Shown piece after piece: positions 25,114 through 33,011 of a DNA stretch of 64,000 bases. Made by a program: the position numbers and the translations under genes. Positions within the stretch are counted from its first letter, which is position 1; the number at the start of each line of letters is the position of its first letter. This DNA comes from Nitrospira sp. (GTDB lineage Bacteria > Nitrospirota > Nitrospiria > Nitrospirales > Nitrospiraceae). Under the pieces are notes generated by a model. That model was not told the origin of the DNA, did no database searches, and saw nothing but the letters and a program-made list of their open reading frames with translations. The stretch covers positions 248,001 through 312,000 of the forward strand of contig JARFXO010000006.1 in assembly GCA_029194665.1 (NCBI GenBank), read 5' to 3'.

Positions 25114-26748
25114 TTACGCGCCCTTAAACTTGGTGAGTTTCGCGAACAGGATGGCGGAGAAGGGAAGGGCCAGTCCGATTACCAATTGTGTGATCAAGAG
25201 ATCGCCAAGCTGGCTGTAATCGGCTGGAGTTTGGAGAGCATTGGTCGCTTGATCACGTACCTCCCTGGTGACGACGAAGATCTCATTCAGATACTTGGTG
25301 CCGAGTTGACTGAAAGAAAGCGCAAGATTGGTGAAGGAGGCCATCACGGCAAAGAAGGTGGCTTTCAGATTGGCCGGAGCGGAGTTCGCGATCCAGGCCA
25401 ACATCGGAATCATGGAGATCTGCACGAGCGGCGATTCCAGTGCCGTGTCGACCAACGCGATAAACCTGGCATCGACGATTCCACCCGTCACCTTCGACGT
25501 CCATTCGTGTAACCCGTAGTACATACTCACGATCGGTAAAGAGAGGATAGTCCCGACGACAGTTAAAAATCCGACCACATACATGATCGAACGTTCGGCC
25601 ATGAAGCGCCGAAAGGCGAACATGCCTACCAATGCCAAAATACCTCCGATCAAGGAGAGGACGGACAGGAATTGTTGATCGAACTTCAGGTCATCGATCA
25701 TCCACCAAGTCGATCCTGGGCCAGGTCCTGGAATCGCGCGCAAGGCGAAGATCACCGCGGCAGTGCCGACCAGGGTGTGCCGCTTATCCGGTTCTAGTTC
25801 CCGAACGAGTTTCGACATTAGGAACAGCACGATGCTCATCGACCCGACGAACACGATCTCCTCTCGATATGGCAATCCGCTCAATCCGACCGTCAACGTG
25901 AAAAGGACAAAGGCCAAGCTTCCACCGAGGATCCACCAGTTCGGTTTCGTCGGTTCGTTCTCCGCATCACGGACATTCACCATCTGACGGGCCTGCTCAC
26001 GTGAGAATCCTTCCTGAACAAATCGCTGCATCTGCCGCCGCTTGAGCCACCAGGCTAATCCGACCCCCACCACAGAGACGACCGGGATCACCATGGCCAT
26101 CAGGTAGATGTTCTTGTATACTCGAATGAGTTCGGCTTGAGACAGCCCCTCCGTCCCGCTGAAGACATACACATTCACGAGCGCCACGAGGATCCCGCCG
26201 CCGACAATCGCAACGCGCCCGAGCGTCTGCATTGTAGTGTGCATCAGCTTGCATGTTTGATCGTCGAACGGGTGCCCCTGATCGTCGACACGGGGAACCG
26301 CCTCGACGGTCATGGCGTCTGCAACGACGTCTTGAATGACGTACCCGATGGGAGCCAGCAACACACTCAGGACATACCAAATTTCCGCCGACAATATCGT
26401 CGTCATCGCTTCGCGGTTACCGATCAACAGGGCCATGATACCAAGGCTGATCGTCAACAGCCCCGCACCCAGCCCAACGAGCCAGCTCTTCCACCGCCAC
26501 ACAAGATCGACCGTGTGGCCGATCGGCATCTTGAGGGCCCAGGGAATCCCGGCCCAAAAACCCAGCGCGGCGAGAAATGCAGCGGAGAGTCCGAGGTAGT
26601 CCTTGACGAAGAACGTCCCAACGATACCGGTGAGACCAGAAATACCGTAGGCCACATAGACCATGAGCGGCGGGAGATAGGACAACCGCATCTCGCGGCC
26701 GAGAGAGAGAATGTTGCGATCGATCCACTGGGCGACGGATGTGAGCAT
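25114..26748 (-). CDS. BT1/MFS-type membrane transporter
   Basis: A 544-aa polytopic membrane protein with about 12 hydrophobic segments. The pattern S-Y-L-P-P-L-M-V-Y-V-A-Y-G-I-S-G-L-T, F-F-V-K-D-Y-L-G-L-S-A-A-F and G-Y-V-I-Q-D-V-V-A-D-A-M resembles the folate/biopterin transporter (BT1) family of MFS proteins. I chose ATG 26748, 2 bp after the preceding stop; the longer open frame to 26859 would overlap the ferredoxin-MBL gene. It probably forms an operon with that gene. Substrate unknown. Confidence 0.75.
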   Translation of the reverse strand: MLTSVAQWIDRNILSLGREMRLSYLPPLMVYVAYGISGLTGIVGTFFVKDYLGLSAAFLAALGFWAGIPWALKMPIGHTVDLVWRWKSWLVGLGAGLLTISLGIMALLIGNREAMTTILSAEIWYVLSVLLAPIGYVIQDVVADAMTVEAVPRVDDQGHPFDDQTCKLMHTTMQTLGRVAIVGGGILVALVNVYVFSGTEGLSQAELIRVYKNIYLMAMVIPVVSVVGVGLAWWLKRRQMQRFVQEGFSREQARQMVNVRDAENEPTKPNWWILGGSLAFVLFTLTVGLSGLPYREEIVFVGSMSIVLFLMSKLVRELEPDKRHTLVGTAAVIFALRAIPGPGPGSTWWMIDDLKFDQQFLSVLSLIGGILALVGMFAFRRFMAERSIMYVVGFLTVVGTILSLPIVSMYYGLHEWTSKVTGGIVDARFIALVDTALESPLVQISMIPMLAWIANSAPANLKATFFAVMASFTNLALSFSQLGTKYLNEIFVVTREVRDQATNALQTPADYSQLGDLLITQLVIGLALPFSAILFAKLTKFKGA

Positions 26749-26750
26749 CT

Positions 26751-27632
26751 CTAGCGCAAGACACGGCCCTTTTCGCGCCGATCGACCAATGCCTGCAGCT
26801 GTGCTCGTATGTCGATCGACGCGAGATGCACTCGATCGCCGTGTCCGGCCAATATCCATTCAAACTGGTAGTCGAGAAGTTTCCGGATGGACTCAATCAA
26901 GGTCCATCTTCTCCAAATGAGACGGGTAGGAGCTTCCAACGATTTGCTGTGTGGATTCCACCACAGATGATCGCCGGTGAAGAGAAAGCGCTCCCGATAC
27001 AGCAGCGCCATACTCCCGGCCGTATGGCCCGGCACGGGAATGATTTGAAACTCTGCTCCAACTCGAACCGGCTCCTCCCCTCCAATCAGCCGTTCTGCAG
27101 CCGGAGCGGCATCCGCATCCGCCCGATGAATGATCCGCTTCGCGCCGAAGTGCGCCGCATACTTATCCGCATCCGCCACGTCATCCTTGTGGGTCAGAAA
27201 GATATGGGCGATCCCTCCTCGCCGCTCAAAGGCCTCAATGAGATGCTTGATGTACCGCGGAGAGTCGATCAGCCAGTTGCCGTCCTGATGTTCAATGAAA
27301 AAACTATTCGCTCCGAACGATTTCTCCGAATTGAAACCGCAATAACTCACCCCATTCTCAATCTGGAGGGGAAAGCTCGCCATGGCGGTTTGCAAGCATG
27401 CCTTGTCCTTGTGTTCGGTACCGATTGAGCCGACCGGACAAGCGAGCAACGCCTGGTAGGCCTGATGAACTTGCTGATCACCCTCCGGTTGCCGCTTGAC
27501 GGCTGAATAGTCCCCGATTTCTTCGAAGCTCAGCGGCGCCAACTGGCGACAGGTGTCGCAATTGATACAGGTCGCATCAACAAAAAAATTGCCGGCGACA
27601 TTGGAATCGAGTCGTTTTGTCGAGTCCGCCAT
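26751..27632 (-). CDS. Ferredoxin/MBL-fold hydrolase fusion
   Basis: A 293-aa protein. Residues ~20-75 form a ferredoxin-like domain with C-I-N-C-D-T-C and a later C-P-V-G-S-I. After a linker, residues ~100-290 are an MBL fold: T-H-K-D-D-V-A-D (H-x-D-D variant), V-P-G-H-T-A-G-S, F-T-G-D-H-L and A-G-H-G-D. Similar fusions of a small 4Fe-4S ferredoxin and an MBL domain occur in many bacteria and plants. A redox role is likely, but the substrate is unknown. The permease gene follows 2 bp downstream. Confidence 0.82.
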   Translation of the reverse strand: MADSTKRLDSNVAGNFFVDATCINCDTCRQLAPLSFEEIGDYSAVKRQPEGDQQVHQAYQALLACPVGSIGTEHKDKACLQTAMASFPLQIENGVSYCGFNSEKSFGANSFFIEHQDGNWLIDSPRYIKHLIEAFERRGGIAHIFLTHKDDVADADKYAAHFGAKRIIHRADADAAPAAERLIGGEEPVRVGAEFQIIPVPGHTAGSMALLYRERFLFTGDHLWWNPHSKSLEAPTRLIWRRWTLIESIRKLLDYQFEWILAGHGDRVHLASIDIRAQLQALVDRREKGRVLR

Positions 27633-27870
27633 GGTCTACTTAAATCGCATATTAGTCGTTTCGAATCATGAATGATATTAAAGAGATATGTCAAATTATC
27701 TGTCTTTGTAATTGACGGAATCGAAATCATTTTGCTAGCGCGCATAACTGCCTCATAACTGGTTAGGCGGCTCCGATGGGTACTAGGGCGTGTCATCAAT
27801 TAATTTTCTCGATTCACAGAGCCATCGTGTTGTGATTTACTCCGTCCCAGACCAAAGGAGGGGTCTGCGG

Positions 27871-28245
27871 ATGGTGAGACGGTATGGATTGCGTGATGAC
27901 CAATGGGAGAAGATCGAGCATCTGCTGCCTGGTCGTGAAGAGACGGTGGGCGTGACGGCGAAGGACAACCGGCTGTTTGTGGAAGCGGTGTTGTACCGGT
28001 ATCGCGCGGGGATCCCGTGGCGGGATCTGCCGGAGCGGTTCGGAGATTTCCGAGTGATCCACACACGCCATACGCGCTGGAGTCGACGCGGCGTCTGGAA
28101 GCGGGTGTTTGAACGTCTTGCTGACGATCCTGACAACGAATACGCGATGATCGATTCCACCATCGTTCGTGCCCACCAGCACAGCGCTGGTGCAAAAGGG
28201 GGCACCACGCGCAGGAAGCCATCGGACGCAGCAAGGGTGGCCTGA
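27871..28245 (+). CDS. IS5-family transposase, ORF A
   Basis: The N-terminal half of a DDE transposase, 124 aa, with AAAGGAGG ahead of ATG 27871. It contains R-Y-G-L-R-D-D-Q-W-E-K-I-E, G-I-P-W-R-D-L-P-E-R-F-G and the first catalytic Asp in M-I-D-S-T-I-V-R-A-H-Q-H. The frame ends shortly after G-A-K-G-G. The rest of the enzyme continues in the -1 frame, so a full enzyme needs frameshifting at or near the GCAAAAGGGGGC run (28192-28203). Confidence 0.85.
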   Translation: MVRRYGLRDDQWEKIEHLLPGREETVGVTAKDNRLFVEAVLYRYRAGIPWRDLPERFGDFRVIHTRHTRWSRRGVWKRVFERLADDPDNEYAMIDSTIVRAHQHSAGAKGGTTRRKPSDAARVA

Positions 28246-28631
28246 CCACCAAAATCCACGCCACCTGTGATGCGTTGGGTAACCCAACGGGGTTTCATCT
28301 CACCCCAGGGCAGGCGCATGACCTGGAGGGCGCCGATGTCTTGCTACCCGGCATTGACGCGGATACCATCATTGCCGATAAGGCCTTTGATGCCGATGAA
28401 CGGGTGATCCAGCCGCTGCAACGAGCGGGCAAGGTCGTGGTCATTCCCCCCAAAGCCAACAGAACCACCCCCCGCGAATACGATCAAGACCTCTACCGAG
28501 CCCGGCATCTGATTGAGAACTTCTTCGCCAGACTCAAGCAATTCCGCGCCATCGCCACCCGCTACGACAAACGCGCCGCCAATTTCCTCGGTGCCATCTA
28601 TCTCGCTGCTTCAATGACATGGCTTAATTGA
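28203..28631 (+). CDS. IS5-family transposase, ORF B (-1 frame)
   Basis: The C-terminal half of the transposase in the -1 frame relative to ORF A. It has I-G-R-S-K-G-G-L-T-T-K-I-H-A, the second catalytic Asp in I-I-A-D-K-A-F-D and the final Glu in R-H-L-I-E-N-F-F-A-R-L-K-Q. Start given is the frame-entry point, not an ATG; the first ATG in frame is 28275. Both IS copies have the same break, so it is inherited or programmed. Confidence 0.8.
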   Translation, partial: HHAQEAIGRSKGGLTTKIHATCDALGNPTGFHLTPGQAHDLEGADVLLPGIDADTIIADKAFDADERVIQPLQRAGKVVVIPPKANRTTPREYDQDLYRARHLIENFFARLKQFRAIATRYDKRAANFLGAIYLAASMTWLN

Positions 28632-28673
28632 TGACACGCCCTAGATTTTCCTGCAGCTCAACGGGCGGGGCAT

Positions 28674-29093
28674 ATGACACAAATTGAGATCAATACGGTT
28701 ACTATGGCTGTGGGCATAGTCACAGCGATGTTTGCCATTGTTCAGTATGGCCTTACCAAGCGTAGCGAATTCCGAAAGCGCTTTTGGGAGGAGCAACTGG
28801 AAATCTATAGACGGACATGCGTGGCAGCATCAAGCATTGCCACTGCGAGCGTGATTACGGCAGTCGAAAAAGAACGCCAGACATTCTGGCGATTGTATTG
28901 GGGCGAGTTATCAATCCTGGAAAGCAAAGCCGTGAAGACTGCAATGGAAGCATTCGGCGATCAGTTGCGCGTCGTAGAAGCGGAACATACCAGCCCGAAA
29001 TCTCTTGAGCAGTTCTCGTATCGACTAGCTCGCGAGTGCAGAGCCTCACTGGGAAAGACGTGGGACCCCGTTGGTATCGATGATCTTTCTTAA
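28674..29093 (+). CDS. Small protein with one N-terminal membrane segment
   Basis: A 139-aa protein of unknown function, with one hydrophobic segment near residues 8-25 (V-T-M-A-V-G-I-V-T-A-M-F-A-I-V) and a helical, charged C-terminal part (R-K-R-F-W-E-E-Q-L-E-I-Y; L-Y-W-G-E-L). It lies directly after the IS end and is followed 35 bp later by an attC-like site, the layout of an integron cassette. Single-TM orphan proteins are common cassette cargo. Confidence 0.6.
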   Translation: MTQIEINTVTMAVGIVTAMFAIVQYGLTKRSEFRKRFWEEQLEIYRRTCVAASSIATASVITAVEKERQTFWRLYWGELSILESKAVKTAMEAFGDQLRVVEAEHTSPKSLEQFSYRLARECRASLGKTWDPVGIDDLS

Positions 29094-29127
29094 ACGACGG
29101 AATGTGCCATCGCCGGAATGAGCGGCC

Positions 29128-29182
29128 CTCTAACTCTAGCTTCAGCGGACGCTTATCAGCGCCGCTGAGCATAACGTTAGCC
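29128..29182 (+). other. attC-like integron recombination site 1
   Basis: CTCTAAC, then a hairpin GCT(T)CAGCGG(A)CGC / GCGCCGCTGAGC with two extrahelical bases, then GTTAGCC. These extrahelical bases and the RYYYAAC/GTTRRRY-type ends are attC hallmarks. Confidence 0.75.
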
Positions 29183-29189
29183 AGGGGAT

Positions 29190-29217
29190 TTGAATCCGTA
29201 TGGGGCTAAGGTATACT
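29190..29217 (+). promoter_or_regulatory. Sigma70-like promoter inside a cassette
   Basis: TTGAAT (29190-29195) and TATACT (29212-29217) with a 16-bp spacer, just after attC 1 and before the addiction module. The predicted start of transcription is near 29224. Confidence 0.5.
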
Positions 29218-29223
29218 CCCTGT

Positions 29224-29442
29224 ATGCCGTTCAACATGCCTCTCAAAGAGATGACCCTTCAAGTGAAGCTTGCTGCGATGGAGTCTCTATGGGAAGACCT
29301 CGCCCGTACCCCAGAGGCTATTGAGTCCCCTGTCTGGCACAAGGACATCCTCGATGAACGCCGCCAGCGGCTCGCCGAGGGACAATCTCGATTTATCGAT
29401 TGGGAGACAGCCAAAGCGGACGTGCGCAAGAAGCTGTCGTGA
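29224..29442 (+). CDS. Addiction-module antitoxin (RelB/ParD-like, TIGR02574-like)
   Basis: A protein of ~72 aa with K-L-A-A-M-E-S-L-W-E-D-L, S-P-V-W-H-K-D-I-L-D-E-R and F-I-D-W-E-T-A-K-A-D-V, the pattern of the short putative addiction-module antitoxins that pair with RelE/ParE toxins. Several ATG codons (29224, 29236, 29251) are possible; the promoter ends at 29217, so 29224 would be almost leaderless. The toxin frame starts at GTG 29439, overlapping the stop. Confidence 0.78.
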   Translation: MPFNMPLKEMTLQVKLAAMESLWEDLARTPEAIESPVWHKDILDERRQRLAEGQSRFIDWETAKADVRKKLS

Positions 29443-29736
29443 AAATCGAGATCCTGGATGAAGCCCAGGAGGACCTGATCCAAGGCTTCCGCTTCTACGA
29501 AGCCCGGAGCCTGACTCGGCTCCTATTTCTTAGACTGCCTTTTCTCCGACATTGATTCCCTGTTATTGTTCGCGGGGATTCATCCAATTACTTATGGCTA
29601 TCACCGATGTCTTTCCAAGCGCTTTCCGTTTGCCGTCTACGGCCGCCTGGATCGAGAGTTGGTTCGCGTGTTCGCCATACTGGATTGTCGTAGAAACCCG
29701 TTATGGATCAGGGCGCGATTAAAAGAAGGCGGCTAA
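29439..29736 (+). pseudogene. Broken RelE/ParE-type toxin
   Basis: The toxin frame begins at GTG 29439 (M-K-I-E-I-L-D-E-A-Q-E-D-L). After ~25 codons, around 29508-29520, it goes out of frame and hits a stop. The rest of the toxin, ending R-V-F-A-I-L-D-C-R-R-N-P and a TAA at 29736, continues in another frame. A 1-bp indel explains this, so the antitoxin upstream now stands alone. Context: cassette region. Confidence 0.75.
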
Positions 29737-29908
29737 CCAGTTCGTTGTGGAAGTCGAGTATCAGATCGCTTGGGTGTGGTGTCCAAGAAACTTCCGGCGC
29801 TGAAACATGGCGTCCAGCGGATCATTGATTCACACCAGCCTAACCATCGGGTTGAGAAGGACACGGCACGCCACGCCTCTCACTTAAAACGTAAGGCCTG
29901 AAAGCGCC

Positions 29909-30289
29909 ATGCGAGCAAAGCAGCCTCGGCGCGATGAACAGCGCGAGGAGCGCATCGGGATGGAAATCATCGTTGAGGCCTACGGCGCAGAGGAACAGGC
30001 CATGGGTTGGTACTACTATCTGGAGAATCGACTCCGGTTCCCCTTCAAGGCCACATGCATCAAGAAACGTCCAATCTCGCCACTCAAAGTCGAGGATCAA
30101 GTTGAAGTCACGGGCATGCCTTCGGAGGAAGAATGCGAAAAAGAAATGTTCGTTACTATCCGCTGGGGCAAGGACGACCTCGCCGTACCGTTGGCTCAGT
30201 TGAAACCAATCAAGAACACAGATGCACAGACACGAGACGCAATTGATGACTGGCACTACTGGGTTGGCATGGGCTACCAGTTTGGCTGA
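29909..30289 (+). CDS. CcbP-like calcium-binding protein
   Basis: A 126-aa protein resembling the CcbP calcium-binding family (PF11535-like): E-E-Q-A-M-G-W-Y-Y-Y-L-E-N-R-L-R-F-P-F, then P-L-K-V-E-D-Q-V-E-V and a C-terminal D-D-W-H-Y-W-V. I kept ATG 29909 because the R-E-E-R-I-x-M-E-I lead-in looks family-like; ATG 29960 with GAGGAG upstream is an alternative. Followed by an attC-like site, so it is likely a cassette gene. Confidence 0.7.
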   Translation: MRAKQPRRDEQREERIGMEIIVEAYGAEEQAMGWYYYLENRLRFPFKATCIKKRPISPLKVEDQVEVTGMPSEEECEKEMFVTIRWGKDDLAVPLAQLKPIKNTDAQTRDAIDDWHYWVGMGYQFG

Positions 30290-30295
30290 GTTCAG

Positions 30296-30359
30296 GCCCA
30301 ACCACGGCGCTGCGCCGGAGCGCTCCTATCGCCGCACCAGGTGAGCTTACGCGTTAGCC
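30296..30359 (+). other. attC-like integron recombination site 2
   Basis: GCCCAAC at the left and GTTAGCC at the right enclose a GC-rich imperfect hairpin (GCTGCGCCGG against GGTGAGC). Weaker than site 1 but in the right place, 6 bp after a small gene. Confidence 0.55.
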
Positions 30360-30405
30360 TTGAAACAACGAATATGGTATCTTCGCTATCAAATGAGGAG
30401 GATAT

Positions 30406-30606
30406 ATGACCAGTGTCGAGACGATAGAGCGCGCCATTGAGCAGCTTCCCCCGGACGAACTTGCGAAGTTGCGACGCTGGTTCTTAGAGTTCGATGCCGC
30501 TGCGTGGGATGCCCAGATTGAGGCCGATGCTGCTGCCGGAAAATTCGATGCATTAGCTGAAGAAGCTCTCACTGAGTATCGCAGCGGTAAGGCACGTGAG
30601 ATTTGA
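30406..30606 (+). CDS. Antitoxin of a RelE/HigB-type pair
   Basis: A 66-aa acidic protein with GAGGAG ahead of ATG 30406. L-P-P-D-E-L-A-K-L-R-R-W-F and E-A-L-T-E-Y-R-S-G-K-A-R-E-I are typical of small antitoxins of RelE-family modules. The toxin start overlaps its stop. Confidence 0.75.
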   Translation: MTSVETIERAIEQLPPDELAKLRRWFLEFDAAAWDAQIEADAAAGKFDALAEEALTEYRSGKAREI

Positions 30607-30863
30607 GGCATTTCACGTCAAGTCAATTTTGGCGCTGCTTCAATGCGCTACCAACTGACATCCAGGATCTCGCGAGACGCAATTACGCTCTCCTCAAGCA
30701 GAATCCAACGCATCCGTCCCTGCGATTCAAATCCGTACAAGGCGGACGCTTCCGCAGTGTTCGGGTCGGTATTCATTACCGCGCCCTTGGCGTTCCAGTT
30801 CCTGAGGGAGTGCAGTGGTTCTGGATCGGACCGCACGCCGAGTATGACAAGTTCTTTGGCTAA
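30603..30863 (+). CDS. RelE/HigB-like toxin
   Basis: An 86-aa protein with TTG start 30603 overlapping the antitoxin stop. The sequence F-W-R-C-F-N-A-L-P, A-R-R-N-Y-A-L-L-K-Q-N-P and F-R-S-V-R-V-G-I-H-Y-R-A, ending F-W-I-G-P-H-A-E-Y-D, matches the RelE/HigB fold; the C-terminal His/Tyr may be catalytic. Intact. Confidence 0.78.
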   Translation: MRHFTSSQFWRCFNALPTDIQDLARRNYALLKQNPTHPSLRFKSVQGGRFRSVRVGIHYRALGVPVPEGVQWFWIGPHAEYDKFFG

Positions 30864-30946
30864 TCATTCGCTTAACTCGGACGCCGGAAAAATCTGCACC
30901 CTTCCCTTGCCATAGTGGCGGCGCCGTTGAGCTCAATCGTTAACTC
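30859..30946 (+). other. attC-like integron recombination site 3
   Basis: GCTTAACTCGGACGCCG (30870-30886) pairs with CGGCGCCGTTGAGC (30919-30932) if a few bases are extrahelical, and GTTAACT follows at 30939. A ~30-nt variable loop lies between. Probable end of the cassette run. Confidence 0.5.
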
Positions 30947-30985
30947 TTCGATGAGAGACGGGTATTGAACTGCTGCTCCAACACA

Positions 30986-31621
30986 TCACGATCCCGCCTT
31001 TGCTCGGTCCGCGGCGCGCCAGAGGTACCAGGAGGCCGTCGTTCGATAGGGCTTCCATCGCTCGCCATATTGTAACAGCTGTCTTGGCGTGGGCATGGTG
31101 GGCCGTCGGTAGGCTATGCGGAAACCATTGCGCAGGCCGAAATCATCGACCGGCAACACATCAGGACGCCCCAACTGAAAGATCAGCAGCATTTCGACCG
31201 TCCATCGTCCGATGCCTCGGACTTCGATCAGCCGCCGGATAATCGTCTCATCAGCCAATTGCCCGATCATACGGTTTGTCGGCACTGTCCCATCGAGGGT
31301 CTTTGCAGCCAGATCACGAAGCGCCATCATCTTCGGTCGCGAGAAGCCCGCATTTCTGACCGATCTCATATGCATGGCGAGCAGCTCATCCGGACGAGGA
31401 AATCTCCGACCGGGAAAGAGCGCGATGAATCGCTTGAGAATGCTCTCCGCGGCTTTGTCGTGAAGCTGTTGGTACGCGATCGCGCGGGCAAGCGATTCGA
31501 ACGGCGAACGGCGACCTTTCGGCTTGAGTGAAAAAGGGCCAATCTCCTCGATCAACCGACGCATGACTGGGTCAACTGCGACCAAATGTGCGGTGGCAGG
31601 ATCTCTACCCGATGACGGCAT
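30986..31621 (-). CDS. DNA-3-methyladenine glycosylase II (AlkA-like, HhH-GPD)
   Basis: A 211-aa HhH-GPD glycosylase. The helix-hairpin-helix is V-R-G-I-G-R-W-T-V-E-M-L-L and the catalytic Asp sits in V-L-P-V-D-D-F-G; also A-Y-Q-Q-L-H-D-K-A-A near residue 50. It removes alkylated purines in base excision repair. The start overlaps the end of the RidA gene by 17 bp. Confidence 0.9.
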   Translation of the reverse strand: MPSSGRDPATAHLVAVDPVMRRLIEEIGPFSLKPKGRRSPFESLARAIAYQQLHDKAAESILKRFIALFPGRRFPRPDELLAMHMRSVRNAGFSRPKMMALRDLAAKTLDGTVPTNRMIGQLADETIIRRLIEVRGIGRWTVEMLLIFQLGRPDVLPVDDFGLRNGFRIAYRRPTMPTPRQLLQYGERWKPYRTTASWYLWRAADRAKAGS

Positions 31622-31985
31622 CAGCTTCGATTTCCACGAGCAGATCAGGATCGATCAGCCGATTTACTTCGACCATCGTTGTCGCCGGCCTGATCGTTCC
31701 AAAGATCTCGCCATGCGCCCGGCCGACCTCCTGCCACTGGTCGATGTTCGTGAGGTAGATCCTGGTCCGCACCACGTCGGCCAAGGAGGTGCCGGCCTGT
31801 TGAAGGGCCGTTTCGATCGTTTTCAATGCTTGAATCGTTTGTGTATAGGGGTCCCCTTTGCCGACCAGACCTGAGGGGGTCATTGCCGTCGACCCGGATA
31901 CCGACACGTGAGCACCCACGCGCACCGCACGCGAATAGCCGATCTTGCTCTCCCAGGGACCTCCGGTCGAAATATGCTGTCGCAT
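31605..31985 (-). CDS. RidA-family (YjgF) protein
   Basis: A 126-aa RidA-like protein with V-S-V-S-G-S-T-A, Q-A-L-K-T-I-E-T-A-L-Q-Q-A-G and a C-terminal T-M-V-E-V-N-R-L-x-D-P-D-L-L-V-E-I-E-A. RidA proteins deaminate reactive imines/enamines; R-x-x-T-x-V/M-E is close to the expected active-site pattern. It precedes the AlkA-like gene in a small operon. Confidence 0.9.
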   Translation of the reverse strand: MRQHISTGGPWESKIGYSRAVRVGAHVSVSGSTAMTPSGLVGKGDPYTQTIQALKTIETALQQAGTSLADVVRTRIYLTNIDQWQEVGRAHGEIFGTIRPATTMVEVNRLIDPDLLVEIEADAVIG

Positions 31986-32012
31986 CTGGTTAGATCATTA
32001 CTATTCGTGGGC

Positions 32013-32972
32013 TTAAGCCAGCGGAATACGGCTTTTGTTCTGTGTCAGCCAGGCGTCGAACGTCTGCAATGCCGGATTCAAGCTCCTCGCGACGGCAGGG
32101 TTGCGTACCCCACAGAATGCCTCATTGAAATCGCGCTTGAACTGAAACATGTTGCCGAGGTCGTCGGCGCCCTTGAACCCGAAGGCTCGATACTGTTCCG
32201 GCGTCACCGCATTGTACCGCACTGGTTGCCCCAAGACCTTGGTCATCGCCGCCGCCATTTCTTGGCCGGTCAAATGTTCGCCGGCAATCCCGACTGTCTT
32301 TCCGATGCACTCTTGCCCTCTCTTGAAAATTCCAAAGGCGCACTTTCCGATGTCCTCGACCGCAATCCCAGGAAGCTTTTTGTCTCCCATCGGCATGGTG
32401 AACAGGAGGGTGCCGTCCGGCCCCTTCTTTGGCCCCATACCGAAGAAGATCAAATTGTCCCAATAAAAGGAGGCCAGCAGAAAGGTCACAGGAAGGCCCA
32501 ATTTGCTGAACTCCCGATCTGCTTCACCTTTGGCGTCGAAATGCGGGACCTTATATCCTCCCATTAACGTCGGCATACGGTTGTCCGACAGCGGCACCCA
32601 TTTGCGTGTATCTTCCAACGTCGACCAGATCACGTGCCGCACAGCCGCTTCTTTCGCCGCTTCCGCTTGGCTTTTCGCCTGCGCATATTCTTTTTCCGGA
32701 GAAAAATGTTCCCAGAAATTGGTCAGGCAAAAAACGCCGTAGGCGCCCGCGAAGGCGCGCTTCAGGCCGGTCGCGTCGTCCAGATCGGCGGGTACTACTT
32801 CAGCGCCAAGCTTGACGAGAGCCTTGGCTTTGTCCGAATTCACATCCCTCGTCAATGCACGGGCGAGAAAGGTCTTGTCCGGATCGCTCATGATTGCCCG
32901 CACAAGCCCGCCGCCCTGCATACCGGTTGCACCCACGACGGCGATGATTTTTCTGTCGGCCATGATGGTCAC
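32013..32972 (-). CDS. NmrA-like NAD(P)-binding protein
   Basis: A 319-aa Rossmann protein of the NmrA/HSCARG group: V-V-G-A-T-G-M-Q-G-G-G-L-V-R-A near the N-terminus, A-L-T-R-D next and G-A-E-V-V-P-A-D-L-D-D further on. These proteins sense NADPH or act as atypical SDRs. Separate from the RidA gene by 27 bp. Role unknown. Confidence 0.88.
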   Translation of the reverse strand: MTIMADRKIIAVVGATGMQGGGLVRAIMSDPDKTFLARALTRDVNSDKAKALVKLGAEVVPADLDDATGLKRAFAGAYGVFCLTNFWEHFSPEKEYAQAKSQAEAAKEAAVRHVIWSTLEDTRKWVPLSDNRMPTLMGGYKVPHFDAKGEADREFSKLGLPVTFLLASFYWDNLIFFGMGPKKGPDGTLLFTMPMGDKKLPGIAVEDIGKCAFGIFKRGQECIGKTVGIAGEHLTGQEMAAAMTKVLGQPVRYNAVTPEQYRAFGFKGADDLGNMFQFKRDFNEAFCGVRNPAVARSLNPALQTFDAWLTQNKSRIPLA

Positions 32973-33011
32973 CCCTTTCTAAACCAGGATTACAATCGGT
33001 CTCGTTGTGCG

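Larger units (their letters stand above)
27786..28641 (+). mobile_element. IS5-family insertion sequence, copy 1
   Basis: An 856-bp element bounded by ~18-bp inverted repeats (GGGCGTGTCATCAATTAA at the left, its complement at the right) and flanked on both sides by CTAG, a target consistent with the YTAR preference of IS5/IS427-like elements. As far as I compared by eye it is identical to 43801-44656. It landed at the edge of the cassette region. Confidence 0.9.

Noticed and set aside
29737-29900. Possible fourth attC starting at GGCTAAC (29731)
   Set aside because: No matching GTTRRRY end or hairpin found within a normal length.
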